Of a DNA stretch of 64,000 nucleotides, positions 35,979 through 45,017 are shown in pieces. This stretch comes from Buttiauxella selenatireducens (GTDB lineage Bacteria; Pseudomonadota; Gammaproteobacteria; Enterobacterales; Enterobacteriaceae). Under the pieces are notes generated by a model. It worked only from the letters and a program-made list of their open reading frames with translations, made no database searches and was not told the DNA's origin. The translations under genes were made by a program, and so were the position numbers. Within the stretch, counting starts at the first letter, position 1. Each line of letters begins with the position of its first letter. The stretch is from assembly GCF_031432975.1 (NCBI RefSeq), contig NZ_CP133838.1, forward strand, positions 4,588,001 to 4,652,000, written 5' to 3'.

Positions 35979-36248
35979 CCCCTCACCCCGACCCTCTCCC
36001 CCAGGAGAGGGGGAAAAGCAAAATCGAACTCGATCCCATCCCCTCACCCCGTGCCTCTCACAAAGGAGAGGGGGAAAAGCAAAATCGAACTCGATCCCAT
36101 CCCCTCACCCCGTGCCTCTCACAAAGGGAGAGGGGGAAAAGCAAAACCGAACTCGATCCCATCCCCTCACCCCAGCCCTCTCCCAAAGGAGAGGGAGAAC
36201 ACAGAATCATCCCCTCTCCCTCAGGGAGAGGGTTAGGGTGAGGGTGGT
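35979..36248. repeat. Hairpin repeat array between ytfQ and ytfR
   Basis: Five units, three of them nearly identical (period 63-64 bases: CCCCTCACCCCGTGCCTCTC, then a GGAGAGGGGGAAAAGCAAAA segment and a TCGAACTCGATCCCAT spacer). Outer ends are CCCTCACCCC and GGGTTAGGGTGAGGG. It separates the highly needed binding protein gene from the ATPase gene and probably lowers downstream expression, as REP elements do between malE and malF. Confidence 0.92.
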
Positions 36249-36253
36249 ATTAC

Positions 36254-37210
36254 TTAGTAACCCATCGATTTCTTCTTCTCGAGCTCTTCTTTCGCCGTAT
36301 CCGGGAGATACAGCGTGGACTTGGTGATCGTCACTTTTTCCGGCATGGTGCCGTCTTTCTTGAACTTCTCGAGTGCGTCAAACGCCGGGCCTGCCATGTT
36401 TGGTGTCAGCTCAACGCTTGCGTTCGCTTCACCATCCATCATCGCTTTGTAGATATCTGGCACACCGTCGATGGAGCCGGTCAGGATATCTTTGCCCGGT
36501 TTCAGGCCCGCTTCTTTAATCGCCTGAATCGCACCGATCACCATGTCATCGTTATGTGCGTAAACCATGCAGATGTTTTTGCCGTTGTTCTCAGCTTTGA
36601 TAAAACTTTCCATGACCTCTTTACCTTTACTGCGGGTAAAGTCGCCGGACTGGGAACGAATAATTTTCACGTTGGACGCTTTAGAGATGGCGTCGGCAAA
36701 CCCTTTCTTACGGTCGATTGCCACGCTCGCACCCACGGTGCCTTGCAGTTCAACCACGTTACACGGCTTGCCGTTGAGCTCTTTTAGCAGCCACTCGCCA
36801 ATCAACTGGCCTTCCAGCACGTTGTTGGCCGTCACCACCGTCATGTACAGCGATTTGTCTTTGACATCGATATTACGGTCCAGCAGGAATACCGGGATTT
36901 TTGCCTCTTTTGCTTCTTGTAATACAGGCTCCCAACCCGTGGCGACGATTGGCGCGATGAAGATAGCGTCAACGCCCTGAGCGATAAACGAACGTACCGC
37001 TTTAATCTGGTTTTCTTGTTTTTGTTGACCGTCAGCGATTTTCAGCGTGATTCCACGTTTCTGAGCTTCGCTCTTCGCAACTGACGTTTCTGCTGCGCGC
37101 CAGCCGGATTCAGATCCTACCTGCGAAAATCCGACGGTTAACGGAGCAGCAATCGCCATAGACGACATAGCTGCGGAGACAGCAGAGACCAAAAGTAAGC
37201 GCTTCCACAT
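36254..37210 (-). CDS. ytfQ: Galactofuranose-binding periplasmic protein YtfQ
   Basis: A 318-residue periplasmic sugar-binding protein. The signal peptide runs to about residue 22 (MAIAA), followed by the type I periplasmic binding fold start PLTVGFSQVGSESGWR. It binds galactofuranose and delivers it to YtfT-YjfF. GAGG lies nine bases before the ATG. The upstream region contains a CRP-like and a GalR/GalS-like site. It is the promoter-proximal gene of ytfQ-ytfR-ytfT-yjfF. Confidence 0.96.
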   Translation of the reverse strand: MWKRLLLVSAVSAAMSSMAIAAPLTVGFSQVGSESGWRAAETSVAKSEAQKRGITLKIADGQQKQENQIKAVRSFIAQGVDAIFIAPIVATGWEPVLQEAKEAKIPVFLLDRNIDVKDKSLYMTVVTANNVLEGQLIGEWLLKELNGKPCNVVELQGTVGASVAIDRKKGFADAISKASNVKIIRSQSGDFTRSKGKEVMESFIKAENNGKNICMVYAHNDDMVIGAIQAIKEAGLKPGKDILTGSIDGVPDIYKAMMDGEANASVELTPNMAGPAFDALEKFKKDGTMPEKVTITKSTLYLPDTAKEELEKKKSMGY

Positions 37211-37287
37211 AGGTACATCCTCGTAGGGTTATTGTTGGTTAATACCTGGCCTTCGGGAAAAACTATAGACGACGTATGGGTTAACAG

Positions 37288-37303
37288 AATGAGTTACATC
37301 ACA
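37288..37303 (-). promoter_or_regulatory. Candidate CRP site of the ytfQ promoter
   Basis: On the minus strand TGTGA-N6-TCATT. A TATAGT -10 box follows at 37267-37262, giving a start near 37255 and placing the site at about -41, the class II position. Consistent with catabolite control of a sugar transporter. Confidence 0.5.
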
Positions 37304-37326
37304 ATTCAAACAAGTCATCTACATGC

Positions 37327-37342
37327 TTGTAACCGCTTACAA
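37327..37342. promoter_or_regulatory. GalR/GalS-type operator upstream of ytfQ
   Basis: TTGTAACCGCTTACAA is a 16-bp palindrome with mismatch only at the two bases flanking the central CG, the LacI/GalR-family pattern (GTGTAANCGNTTACAC for GalR/GalS). It lies about 117 bases upstream of the ytfQ ATG. GalR/GalS control of E. coli ytfQ has been reported, as far as I recall. Confidence 0.55.
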
Positions 37343-37428
37343 ATTTTTATAAAGAATACGGCTATGTTTATGGATATTCGCGTTGCCGCAGGGCTTTAAA
37401 ACCAGGGAACAGACTAAGAAAAGAGGAA

Positions 37429-37456
37429 AAGACATTCTGTGCTATTCCGCTATAAT
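37429..37456 (+). promoter_or_regulatory. ppa promoter candidate
   Basis: A perfect -10 TATAAT at 37451-37456 has AAGACA (37429-37434, four of six) 16 bases upstream as -35. The start would be about 33 bases before the ppa ATG. Confidence 0.5.
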
Positions 37457-37496
37457 ACCGGGCACTTGAATGACACCAGTTTAAAGGAAAAAAGAC

Positions 37497-38024
37497 ATGA
37501 GCTTACTCAACGTCCCTGCGGGCAAAGATCTGCCAGAAGACATCTACGTTGTTATCGAAATCCCAGCAAACGCTGACCCTATCAAGTATGAAATTGATAA
37601 AGACACCGGCGCGCTGTTCGTTGACCGTTTCATGTCCACCGCAATGTTCTATCCGTGCAACTACGGTTACATCAACCACACCCTGTCTTTAGACGGTGAC
37701 CCGGTTGACGTTCTGGTCCCAACTCCGTACCCACTGCAACCAGGTTCTGTGATTCGCTGCCGTCCAGTTGGCGTGCTGAAAATGACCGACGAAGCGGGCG
37801 AAGATGCCAAACTGGTTGCGGTTCCGCACACCAAACTGAGCAAAGAATACGATCACATTAAAGATGTGAACGACCTGCCAGAACTGCTGAAAGCGCAGAT
37901 CTCCCACTTCTTCGAGCAGTACAAAGCTCTCGAGAAAGGCAAATGGGTTAAAGTTGAAGGTTGGGACAATGCAGAAGCGGCTAAAGCTGAAATCATTGCT
38001 TCCTTCGAGCGCGCTAAGAAGTAA
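37497..38024 (+). CDS. ppa: Inorganic pyrophosphatase
   Basis: A 175-residue cytosolic family I pyrophosphatase that hydrolyses PPi to phosphate. Active-site features: [10 protein letters not shown] near residue 53 and the acidic triad DGDPVDVLV near 66-71. Length and sequence are those of E. coli Ppa. The ATG is preceded by AAGGAAAAA. Followed by a clear terminator. Confidence 0.98.
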   Translation: MSLLNVPAGKDLPEDIYVVIEIPANADPIKYEIDKDTGALFVDRFMSTAMFYPCNYGYINHTLSLDGDPVDVLVPTPYPLQPGSVIRCRPVGVLKMTDEAGEDAKLVAVPHTKLSKEYDHIKDVNDLPELLKAQISHFFEQYKALEKGKWVKVEGWDNAEAAKAEIIASFERAKK

Positions 38025-38050
38025 TTCTTTCTTTGCTGAATGCTTGTGAA

Positions 38051-38078
38051 AACACCGCCAACTGGCGGTGTTTTTTTA
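38051..38078 (+). terminator. ppa terminator
   Basis: AACACCGCCA and TGGCGGTGTT form a 10-bp stem, followed by TTTTTA. Confidence 0.93.
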
Positions 38079-38127
38079 TGTTTCGCAATAGAGACGGCCA
38101 CCCGAATGAGTGGCCGTTGAAAGCATG

Positions 38128-38472
38128 TTAATACTGGTCTTTATCCAACCAGTTCCCGCTTTCAATGCGGGTTAGCCCATCGACTGGCCGCTGGTAGACA
38201 TACATCCACGCACTGCCATAGGGGGTCTGAATCAGTTGGCGTTTATATTCGCCGCCTTTGGTGCGCAACGCATCCAATTCAGAAAGAGTAGAAGCATCAA
38301 TGCGATACACTTCACCCACCACCGCGCCTTCACCCGGAACGACGCCCGGATAATGGCCGAGGCTGTATAAAGCGTAATTTTCGACATGATGCTCCCCAAG
38401 CCACTGGGCGTTGGTCATCCAGTGACTATTACCTTGCTTGCGTCGTAAACTGCCGTAAACAAATATTCGCAT
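38128..38472 (-). CDS. ytfP: Gamma-glutamylcyclotransferase-family protein YtfP
   Basis: A 114-residue protein of the GGCT-like fold. The substrate-loop motif YGSLRRKQGN is at residues 5-14, and the conserved acidic residue lies in GEVYRID. The exact substrate of YtfP is unknown. It follows tamB by two bases and is likely co-transcribed with tamA-tamB. Confidence 0.94.
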   Translation of the reverse strand: MRIFVYGSLRRKQGNSHWMTNAQWLGEHHVENYALYSLGHYPGVVPGEGAVVGEVYRIDASTLSELDALRTKGGEYKRQLIQTPYGSAWMYVYQRPVDGLTRIESGNWLDKDQY

Positions 38473-38474
38473 TG

Positions 38475-41400
38475 CTAAAACTCAAACTGATAAAGCAGAT
38501 CAAGTGCCTGATCGATACCAGACACCGCTTCCAGATACAACTTAGGCATCAGGCGATAGCGCAGTGTGAGTGTCGCTAACGAGTCAAAAATACCCACGCC
38601 ATATTTTACCTGGAGACCTGGCAGTACATAGCCACTGACCACCACCTGGGAAGAGTCCCCCACCCCTGCGGTGTCCAGCGCCAGGTTGCTTACGCCAAAC
38701 GTCTCGCCGATTTTACCCACAACCTGGCCACTTTGTGCAACCCCCAAGCCAACAAGCATTGATGTCATTGCGTTACCATCGTCGCCAGAAGTGTCTAAAC
38801 CTTGCCCGCGAAGCAGGTAGGACAAGGCTTCTTGCTGTGGCATAGCCGGATCAGAAAATATTTCAGCTTTTGGCTCATCAGCCGTTCCTGTGACACGAAC
38901 ACCGGCAATAACGTCGTCTTCCGTCGAATCTGGATTACGAATCGCCTCGATATTGAGCAACGGTTGGTCCGGTGGACCCGAGAACAACAGTATGCCTTTG
39001 CGAACGATCAGATCCTGTCCGTAAGCGTGGAATCGCCCTTCCGGAATGTTGATCTGCCCGTTAAGACCCAACCCCTGTTTATCCTGAACCATTTTCAAAT
39101 CGCCGTTCAAACGTGCTTTCAAACCAAATGCACTCAGGCGCACGTTATCGCCGACGTGGATAATCAGATTACTGTTGATTGGGATCCCCGCGCTTTGCGG
39201 TTTAATTGGCTTCAGGTTTTTATCCAGCATCACTTCGTCACTGGAAACGCCGACCGAGCTTTCAGGCACGTCATGCACCACGATACGCGCCCACGGAATA
39301 TCGACACGGCCATCCAGTGTGAACAGACTCGGCGTCGCCACAAACTCAATATCTGGCGAAACATCGAGGCGCACCATCGGTGGCACCGTAATGCGCACCT
39401 TATTGCCTTTCGCCGCCACACGCGCACGCCAGTTGTCGATTTGCGTCCAGTCCGCGTCACCGCTCAGAGCAATATCCCCTTGTTTGGTGCGCACCGTACC
39501 GGCAAGCGTTGAGTTCATGCCGTTAAAGTTCATGGCAATCTGGCTTGGCTGCATATCAAACGGCATAAAGTTACCATCAACATCGATGCCGTTAAGTTGC
39601 ATTTGCCCAAACAGTTGCGGTCGCTCTGCGTTACCCGCCAGGCGTAAGTTAGCGTTGAGCTTCCCGGCGGCTTTTTCCCCGCGTGAGAAAATTGAGTTAG
39701 CGATAGCCAAATCAAAGTTACGCATATTCACATTACCGCCCAGATTACGACGACCTTGAGGATCGGTAATTTGGACCTGGCCGTCGAACTGGCCGTTTTG
39801 CGCGACGCGAATCAACCAGCCAAGTTGCGCCTGGTTATTCTTCAGTTGTGCATTCAGATTCAACGTATCAAACGCCACCCGCAGTGGGCTGTCGTTAACC
39901 ATTTGGGTGACTTTCACACCGCTACCTTGCAGCGTGACGGTACCTTGCGGCAGCCCCTTAGATTCACTATCCCAGCTTACATCCGCGCGGCCCGTGAAAG
40001 TGCCCACGGCTTGTGTATCTTCCGGCATAAACGGTTTGAGCATCGCGAGATCAAAGCGATTCAGGTTAACGACCGCACGGCCTTTCGCGCCAGCATCAAT
40101 CGGTTGTGGTACGCAAAGCTCGGCATTCGGGTTAGTCCAACAATGCGCGCCGATATTAATCTTCTGCTCTTTATTGCGGTAATCCAGCGCCATAGCGCGA
40201 TTGAGCGACCACGGGCCAACCGGTGTTTCAAAGCGCGTGTTACTGAGATTGCCGCGCCAGCGTTCTTCTGCCCGATCAAAACTGCCGCTCAAATCCAGTT
40301 GCCCGGACACCGGCTCACCCTGGAGTCGCAATTGCAACTGATGCTGCTTTTCAGAACCTTTTGCCGCGAGGGTTACCAGGTTGATGGTGACGCCTGGCTG
40401 GGCAATTTGCTCAATGCGCAGATCCAGATTGCCGGAGATTTGATCGGTAGATTTCACATCCCCTTTCAGCAAAACGCGTGCAATGGACAGCTCTTGCCAG
40501 CGCAGATTATTCGCCGTGACATCCGCCAGTAATTGCGGCGCTTTCACGTCGCCACGCACTTTGATAAGACCTTTTGCCGTACCGCCAAGTCCCGGTAACG
40601 CGTTATCCAGGCTCGGGGCGTCAATGTGGGCATCCAGCTCCAAATCTTTCGCACCCAGTTCGCCTTTAATATCCGCGCTGTTGCGCCCCAGTTCGACATG
40701 CACACCGGGGATTTTCCACTGCATGTAACTGTTGCCGTTGAGTTTCCCGGCAACATTCACTTTGTTATTTTTGACGTTACCGGCAAGCTTCAGCTCTGAT
40801 ACATCTACCTGCCAGGTCCCGCCGTACAAACTGCCGCTGGTTTTCACCAGGCCATCAAGCTTCGCAGGCCATTCCGGGAATTCCTTCGCCGTGTTGATGC
40901 CGTCGAGTGTCAACTCTCCGCGCCAGCTAATCGCTTTGCTCCAGTCGAGAACCGCTTTCAGGTCGGTGTTACCCTGCAATGCGCTAACCCGGAGCTTGTC
41001 GAGTTTAAGCTGTTGCTCGTTGCCTTTGCCGTCAAGCGTGATGACGGCTGGCGGGAGTTGTTCGCCTTTCACAGCGGTGCGCAATGACAGCGTATAGTCG
41101 GTCATCTTTCCGCTAAATTTCAGTTTCAGGTTGTCTGCCTGGAACTCTTTTTTCCCGGTAAACGGCCAGTAAAGCTGTTTGCTCACCACCTCCAGATTAA
41201 GCGGCAAACCGGCCTCGGCAAGCTGGGTGTGTGCGGTGAGTTCCATGTCGACCGGGCCTGAAAGATTCATGCCGACTTTCAGCACATCTCGCAGTTCCCC
41301 GCCAATCTTCATCTTCACCTTTTCGCCTTTAATCGGATCGATGTTGAGCGTGGTGTTTAAGGTGAGATCCACCGGCCATTTATCACGTAGCTCCGCGCTA

Positions 41401-42251
41401 CCCGTGGCGTTGACCAGCCCCTGGTTTGAATCGACATCCAGCGCATCCAGTTTAAGTAAACCGTCGATGCTGCTGACTTTCAGCAACAGGCTGCTGACCA
41501 GCAAATCGGTATCACCGGTGAGGCGCAACTGCGAGCCACGAAACTCCTGAATATTCAGGTTTAGCGGCAGATGCACATCGGTCATTTCTGGCAAAACAGG
41601 ATGTTCAAACAGCTGTTTTAGCGTTTCGCCAAGCGGTAACTCTTCCGGTTGCGGGTTCTGGATTTTCGGCTCGACCACCTCTTCTTTGGCAACTTTGGCA
41701 ACCTTCGGCAGCGCAATCAGTAACCCTTCAAGATTTGTCGGCGTCACCGTCAGGTTGCGTTCTTGCCAGTTCAGGCCCGAGGTAAATTCCATTACCGAAA
41801 CGGTGGTGTTATCAATCTTGATATTGACGTTGTTGAGCGCCACACGGCTCAGCGTGATGGGATACGGCGTGGTGAGATTTAACGGACCCGTGTCCTCCTC
41901 CTGCACCGGTGCCGATGGCGGCATTTTCTTGGTGTCGACCACGACGTCGATATCTTTGAGCGAGAGATTATTCACGCACAGACTGCTGTCGCGCAGACAA
42001 CCGAGTTTTACCGCGAGATTAATTTCGCCGGCGGTCACATTGACGCCCGGCTGTTGGTATCGCAAACCTTTGATACTCAGGTTGCGCCACCCCCCTGTTA
42101 CGCTCGCAATATCCAGCCCCGGCACCCAACGGTTAGCGGCATTAAATAAGACGTGCAGCCCGCTCGTCGTGCCCACCAGGAAACCGACTGCACCTATCAG
42201 CAGCACAACAAAAAACAACACCGCGAGGCTTATCTTCTTCCAACGACTCAT
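38475..42251 (-). CDS. tamB: Translocation and assembly module subunit TamB
   Basis: A 1258-residue AsmA-like protein anchored in the inner membrane by an N-terminal helix (about 7-27) and reaching through the periplasm. Most of the length is beta-rich repeats forming a hydrophobic groove; the C-terminal DUF490 region ends in LLYQFEF. With TamA it supports autotransporter and phospholipid delivery to the outer membrane. It overlaps the tamA stop (ATGA). The window's own autotransporter is a possible client. Confidence 0.96.
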   Translation of the reverse strand: MSRWKKISLAVLFFVVLLIGAVGFLVGTTSGLHVLFNAANRWVPGLDIASVTGGWRNLSIKGLRYQQPGVNVTAGEINLAVKLGCLRDSSLCVNNLSLKDIDVVVDTKKMPPSAPVQEEDTGPLNLTTPYPITLSRVALNNVNIKIDNTTVSVMEFTSGLNWQERNLTVTPTNLEGLLIALPKVAKVAKEEVVEPKIQNPQPEELPLGETLKQLFEHPVLPEMTDVHLPLNLNIQEFRGSQLRLTGDTDLLVSSLLLKVSSIDGLLKLDALDVDSNQGLVNATGSAELRDKWPVDLTLNTTLNIDPIKGEKVKMKIGGELRDVLKVGMNLSGPVDMELTAHTQLAEAGLPLNLEVVSKQLYWPFTGKKEFQADNLKLKFSGKMTDYTLSLRTAVKGEQLPPAVITLDGKGNEQQLKLDKLRVSALQGNTDLKAVLDWSKAISWRGELTLDGINTAKEFPEWPAKLDGLVKTSGSLYGGTWQVDVSELKLAGNVKNNKVNVAGKLNGNSYMQWKIPGVHVELGRNSADIKGELGAKDLELDAHIDAPSLDNALPGLGGTAKGLIKVRGDVKAPQLLADVTANNLRWQELSIARVLLKGDVKSTDQISGNLDLRIEQIAQPGVTINLVTLAAKGSEKQHQLQLRLQGEPVSGQLDLSGSFDRAEERWRGNLSNTRFETPVGPWSLNRAMALDYRNKEQKINIGAHCWTNPNAELCVPQPIDAGAKGRAVVNLNRFDLAMLKPFMPEDTQAVGTFTGRADVSWDSESKGLPQGTVTLQGSGVKVTQMVNDSPLRVAFDTLNLNAQLKNNQAQLGWLIRVAQNGQFDGQVQITDPQGRRNLGGNVNMRNFDLAIANSIFSRGEKAAGKLNANLRLAGNAERPQLFGQMQLNGIDVDGNFMPFDMQPSQIAMNFNGMNSTLAGTVRTKQGDIALSGDADWTQIDNWRARVAAKGNKVRITVPPMVRLDVSPDIEFVATPSLFTLDGRVDIPWARIVVHDVPESSVGVSSDEVMLDKNLKPIKPQSAGIPINSNLIIHVGDNVRLSAFGLKARLNGDLKMVQDKQGLGLNGQINIPEGRFHAYGQDLIVRKGILLFSGPPDQPLLNIEAIRNPDSTEDDVIAGVRVTGTADEPKAEIFSDPAMPQQEALSYLLRGQGLDTSGDDGNAMTSMLVGLGVAQSGQVVGKIGETFGVSNLALDTAGVGDSSQVVVSGYVLPGLQVKYGVGIFDSLATLTLRYRLMPKLYLEAVSGIDQALDLLYQFEF

Positions 42252-43981
42252 AGTTCAGGCCCCAAACCGATGTAAAACTGTAAACCGTGCTCATCTTTAT
42301 CAGCCACAGGAACGGCAAGATCGAGCTTTATTGGCCCGACAGGTGACTGCCAGCGCACACCCAGACCTGCGCCAGTTTTAAAGTTGCTCTGTTTGAAATC
42401 ATTGACCGCTTCGCCCGAGTCAACAAACACGGCTCCCCACCATTTACCCGTAACGTTGTACTGGTATTCCAGTGAACCGGTGATCATTTTTGATGCACCC
42501 GTTAGCTCGCCTTTGTCGTTTTCCGGTGAGACAGATTTATAGGAGTAACCACGAATACTGCGGTCGCCACCGGCGAAGAAACGCAAGTCTGGTGGCACTT
42601 TGTCGAAGTCGTTGGTTTCAATCCAGCCCACATTGCCGCGCACCACGAAGCGGTGTTTTTCCTGCAACGTTCGGATCCAAACCTGTTGTGCCTGAATGAC
42701 GGCAAAGTCGACATCTGACCCCCACATGGTGTCGGAAACATCAACCGAGTAGCGTTGTGAATCCCCCCAGGTTGGCATCAACCCCCCACGTGAACGGGTA
42801 CGGTTGAGGCTCAGACCCGGATAAAGCAGCATCGTGGTGTTGGTGACGTCTGCCTGAGTAAAGTGGTCGAGGCTCCAGCGCAGGTTGATGGCATGTTGCC
42901 AGCCGCTGGATAAATCCCAGTATCGGGAGACCGCAAGCGTGCTGGAGTCGGATTTGGTATCGTTCAGGTCAGTCGCTTTAAAGCCACCCTGCACCAGATA
43001 ATATTGTTCCAGCGGATTTTTAAGCAGCGGGACTTTGTAGCTGAAATCAACAATCTGTTCAGGGGCTGAAAGGCTGATACTGCTGGTCAGGCTGTGGCCG
43101 TAAGAGTTCATCCACGGTTTTTTCCACGATGCTTTTACGCGCGGCCCAACGTCCGTGGAATAGCCCACACCCGTTTCAATCGTATTTTCAGTTCTCGGTG
43201 AAACCACGCCCGTTAATGGCAACACCTTGGTTTTGCGAGATTTATCAAAATCCGGCGCCACAACGACCGAATTAAACCAGCCCGTTGCCGATAAGCGGCG
43301 GTTTAACTCTGCCAAATCACTCGACTGGTAATAATCACCCGTCTTAAAAGGCACCAGATTTTGCAGATAATCTTCATTAATTTGTGAACCTTCGAAGGTC
43401 ACCGCACCAAAACGGTATCGCTCACCGCTGTTGTAATCGATGTCCCAGAACGCCTGGCGACGCTCAAGGGAAACCCCGAGTTGGCTTTTGAGGAATTCAC
43501 TGTCGAAATAGCCCTTTCGCAGCGCGATGCTGGAAAGATCTTTTTTGAAGCTGTCGTAATCGTGGTGATTAAGAACAGTGCCGATCTTCGGGCGTTCGCC
43601 CAATAACGCGATGTAATCTTTATCATCGCGCGCGCCGCCGCGCAGGATAACCTCGGTGCCGCCAATCAGCACAGGCGGGCCTGGATCGACTTTAGCTATC
43701 AAAACCTGACGCCCTTTGGCCGGTGGTGGCCGCAGGTCGAACTCAATGGTCGGCTCATAATACCCGAGCGCTTTCAAACCATTACGGATGGCATCATCCA
43801 CGCGCGCGCGAAAACGCCTGTCCGGCGTGACCTCATCACTCTGAATCGTTGAAAGTTGAGCACGAACGTTTTTTTGTAGCTCGCCGCTTAACCCATCAAC
43901 CTGTAAACGCACATTGGCAGCTCCCGCCCACGTGCTTACCAGGCACAAACAGGCCGAGCAAATAATACGGATTTGTGGCAC
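42248..43981 (-). CDS. tamA: Translocation and assembly module subunit TamA
   Basis: A 577-residue Omp85-family outer-membrane protein, the same length as E. coli TamA. It has a signal peptide (ending at about residue 21, WAGA), three POTRA domains (about 22-265) and a 16-strand barrel ending [12 protein letters not shown]. The start is GTG at 43981 (VPQIRIICS), supported by AGGAG with a five-base spacer; the longer ATG frame upstream has no such support and does not match the family. Confidence 0.95.
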   Translation of the reverse strand: MPQIRIICSACLCLVSTWAGAANVRLQVDGLSGELQKNVRAQLSTIQSDEVTPDRRFRARVDDAIRNGLKALGYYEPTIEFDLRPPPAKGRQVLIAKVDPGPPVLIGGTEVILRGGARDDKDYIALLGERPKIGTVLNHHDYDSFKKDLSSIALRKGYFDSEFLKSQLGVSLERRQAFWDIDYNSGERYRFGAVTFEGSQINEDYLQNLVPFKTGDYYQSSDLAELNRRLSATGWFNSVVVAPDFDKSRKTKVLPLTGVVSPRTENTIETGVGYSTDVGPRVKASWKKPWMNSYGHSLTSSISLSAPEQIVDFSYKVPLLKNPLEQYYLVQGGFKATDLNDTKSDSSTLAVSRYWDLSSGWQHAINLRWSLDHFTQADVTNTTMLLYPGLSLNRTRSRGGLMPTWGDSQRYSVDVSDTMWGSDVDFAVIQAQQVWIRTLQEKHRFVVRGNVGWIETNDFDKVPPDLRFFAGGDRSIRGYSYKSVSPENDKGELTGASKMITGSLEYQYNVTGKWWGAVFVDSGEAVNDFKQSNFKTGAGLGVRWQSPVGPIKLDLAVPVADKDEHGLQFYIGLGPEL

Positions 43982-44049
43982 GTTTTCTCCTGAATATCCT
44001 TGTTCCCACCCCTGGAAGGAAACGTTATCGCCGCCCTTAGGCTTAACAA

Positions 44050-44068
44050 AACCCCAACAATTGGGGTT
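44050..44068 (-). terminator. Hairpin in the tamA leader
   Basis: AACCCCAA and TTGGGGTT form an 8-bp stem; on the minus strand it is followed by TTGTTAA. It lies 70-87 bases before the tamA start, so it could be an attenuator or simply a leader hairpin. Confidence 0.35.
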
Positions 44069-44207
44069 GAAAACTGCACAATAACCCAAATATTTCTTAT
44101 ATGTACTGTAGTCTGATAATGCGTGGTTATTGTCCGCAATAACACGCCTCGTTACAACCGCGCGACGGTTGTTGTTAAATTTTGCCGATATCGGGAGAAC
44201 ATGACTG

Positions 44208-44846
44208 ATGAAATTATTTGAGAAAACCCATCCCGTGACCCAGTCAGAAGCGTTGCCTGGCCGCAACACCCCGATGCCGATCGCCACGTTGCATGCGGTT
44301 AACGAACATTCAATGACAAATGTACCAGATGGGATGGAAACCGCTTATTTTGCGATGGGTTGTTTCTGGGGCGTTGAACGACTGTTCTGGCGGATACCTG
44401 GGGTTTACAGCACCGCCGCAGGTTACGCTGGCGGCTTTACACCCAATCCGACCTACCGCGAAGTGTGCAGCGGCATGACCGGGCACACCGAAGCCGTGCG
44501 TGTGGTTTACGATCCACAAGTGGTGAGTTACGAACAATTGCTGCATGTGTTCTGGGAAAATCACGATCCGGCTCAGGGCATGCGCCAGGGCGGAGATGTC
44601 GGCACGCAATATCGTTCCGCGATTTACCCGCTGACGCCAGAGCAAGATAGCGCCGCTCGCGCCAGTTTCGAACGCTTCCAGGACGCGATGGCTCTCGCCG
44701 GAGATGACCGTAAAGTGACCACGGAAATCGCCAACGCGGGTCCGTTCTATTATGCCGAAGACGACCACCAGCAATATCTGCATAAAAATCCGTATGGATA
44801 CTGCGGCATTGGTGGCATTGGCGTTTGTTTACCGCCACAGAACTAA
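44208..44846 (+). CDS. msrA: Peptide methionine sulfoxide reductase MsrA
   Basis: A 212-residue enzyme that reduces methionine-S-sulfoxide. The catalytic motif GCFWGVER starts near residue 51, and resolving cysteines lie near the C-terminus ([15 protein letters not shown]). Length and sequence match E. coli MsrA. The start MKLFEKTH is chosen by homology, with GGGAG ten bases upstream; an ATG seven bases before it opens only a six-codon frame. It is divergent from tamA, as in E. coli. The next gene in E. coli (ytfL) is 13 kb away here. Confidence 0.97.
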   Translation: MKLFEKTHPVTQSEALPGRNTPMPIATLHAVNEHSMTNVPDGMETAYFAMGCFWGVERLFWRIPGVYSTAAGYAGGFTPNPTYREVCSGMTGHTEAVRVVYDPQVVSYEQLLHVFWENHDPAQGMRQGGDVGTQYRSAIYPLTPEQDSAARASFERFQDAMALAGDDRKVTTEIANAGPFYYAEDDHQQYLHKNPYGYCGIGGIGVCLPPQN

Positions 44847-44860
44847 TCTATTCCCTTTCA

Positions 44861-44890
44861 AGCGGATAGCTTTGATGGCTATCCGCTTTT
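44861..44890 (+). terminator. msrA terminator
   Basis: AGCGGATAGC and GCTATCCGCT form a 10-bp stem with a 7-base loop, followed by TTTAGC. Confidence 0.9.
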
Positions 44891-44965
44891 AGCGTATCGC
44901 CTCTCCCCGACTCCCCCGCTGACTGCGTTTGTACAAACGGTTACCCGCGCTTCGTTTACGGCTAA

Positions 44966-44997
44966 TTGACAACCATGATATGTTATATGGTAACAAT
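44966..44997 (+). promoter_or_regulatory. Promoter of the SPFH-ATPase operon with an operator in its spacer
   Basis: A perfect -35 TTGACA (44966-44971) is followed by a 20-base spacer that is itself an interrupted dyad (ACCAT-N10-ATGGT), then AACAAT (44992-44997) as a poor -10. A long spacer filled by a dyad is the pattern of MerR-family metal-responsive promoters such as that of zntA. The inferred transcript would start only about 14 bases before the first ATG. Confidence 0.4.
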
Positions 44998-45017
44998 TAC
45001 ACCTCAATAATGATCCC

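Noticed and set aside
27979-36248. CRISPR-like appearance of the regularly spaced hairpin arrays
   Set aside because: Units are self-complementary, spacers within an array are the same rather than unique, and there are no cas genes.
44201-44221. Six-codon frame overlapping the msrA start (ATGACTGATG)
   Set aside because: Too short to judge; probably a chance ATG next to the msrA ribosome binding site.
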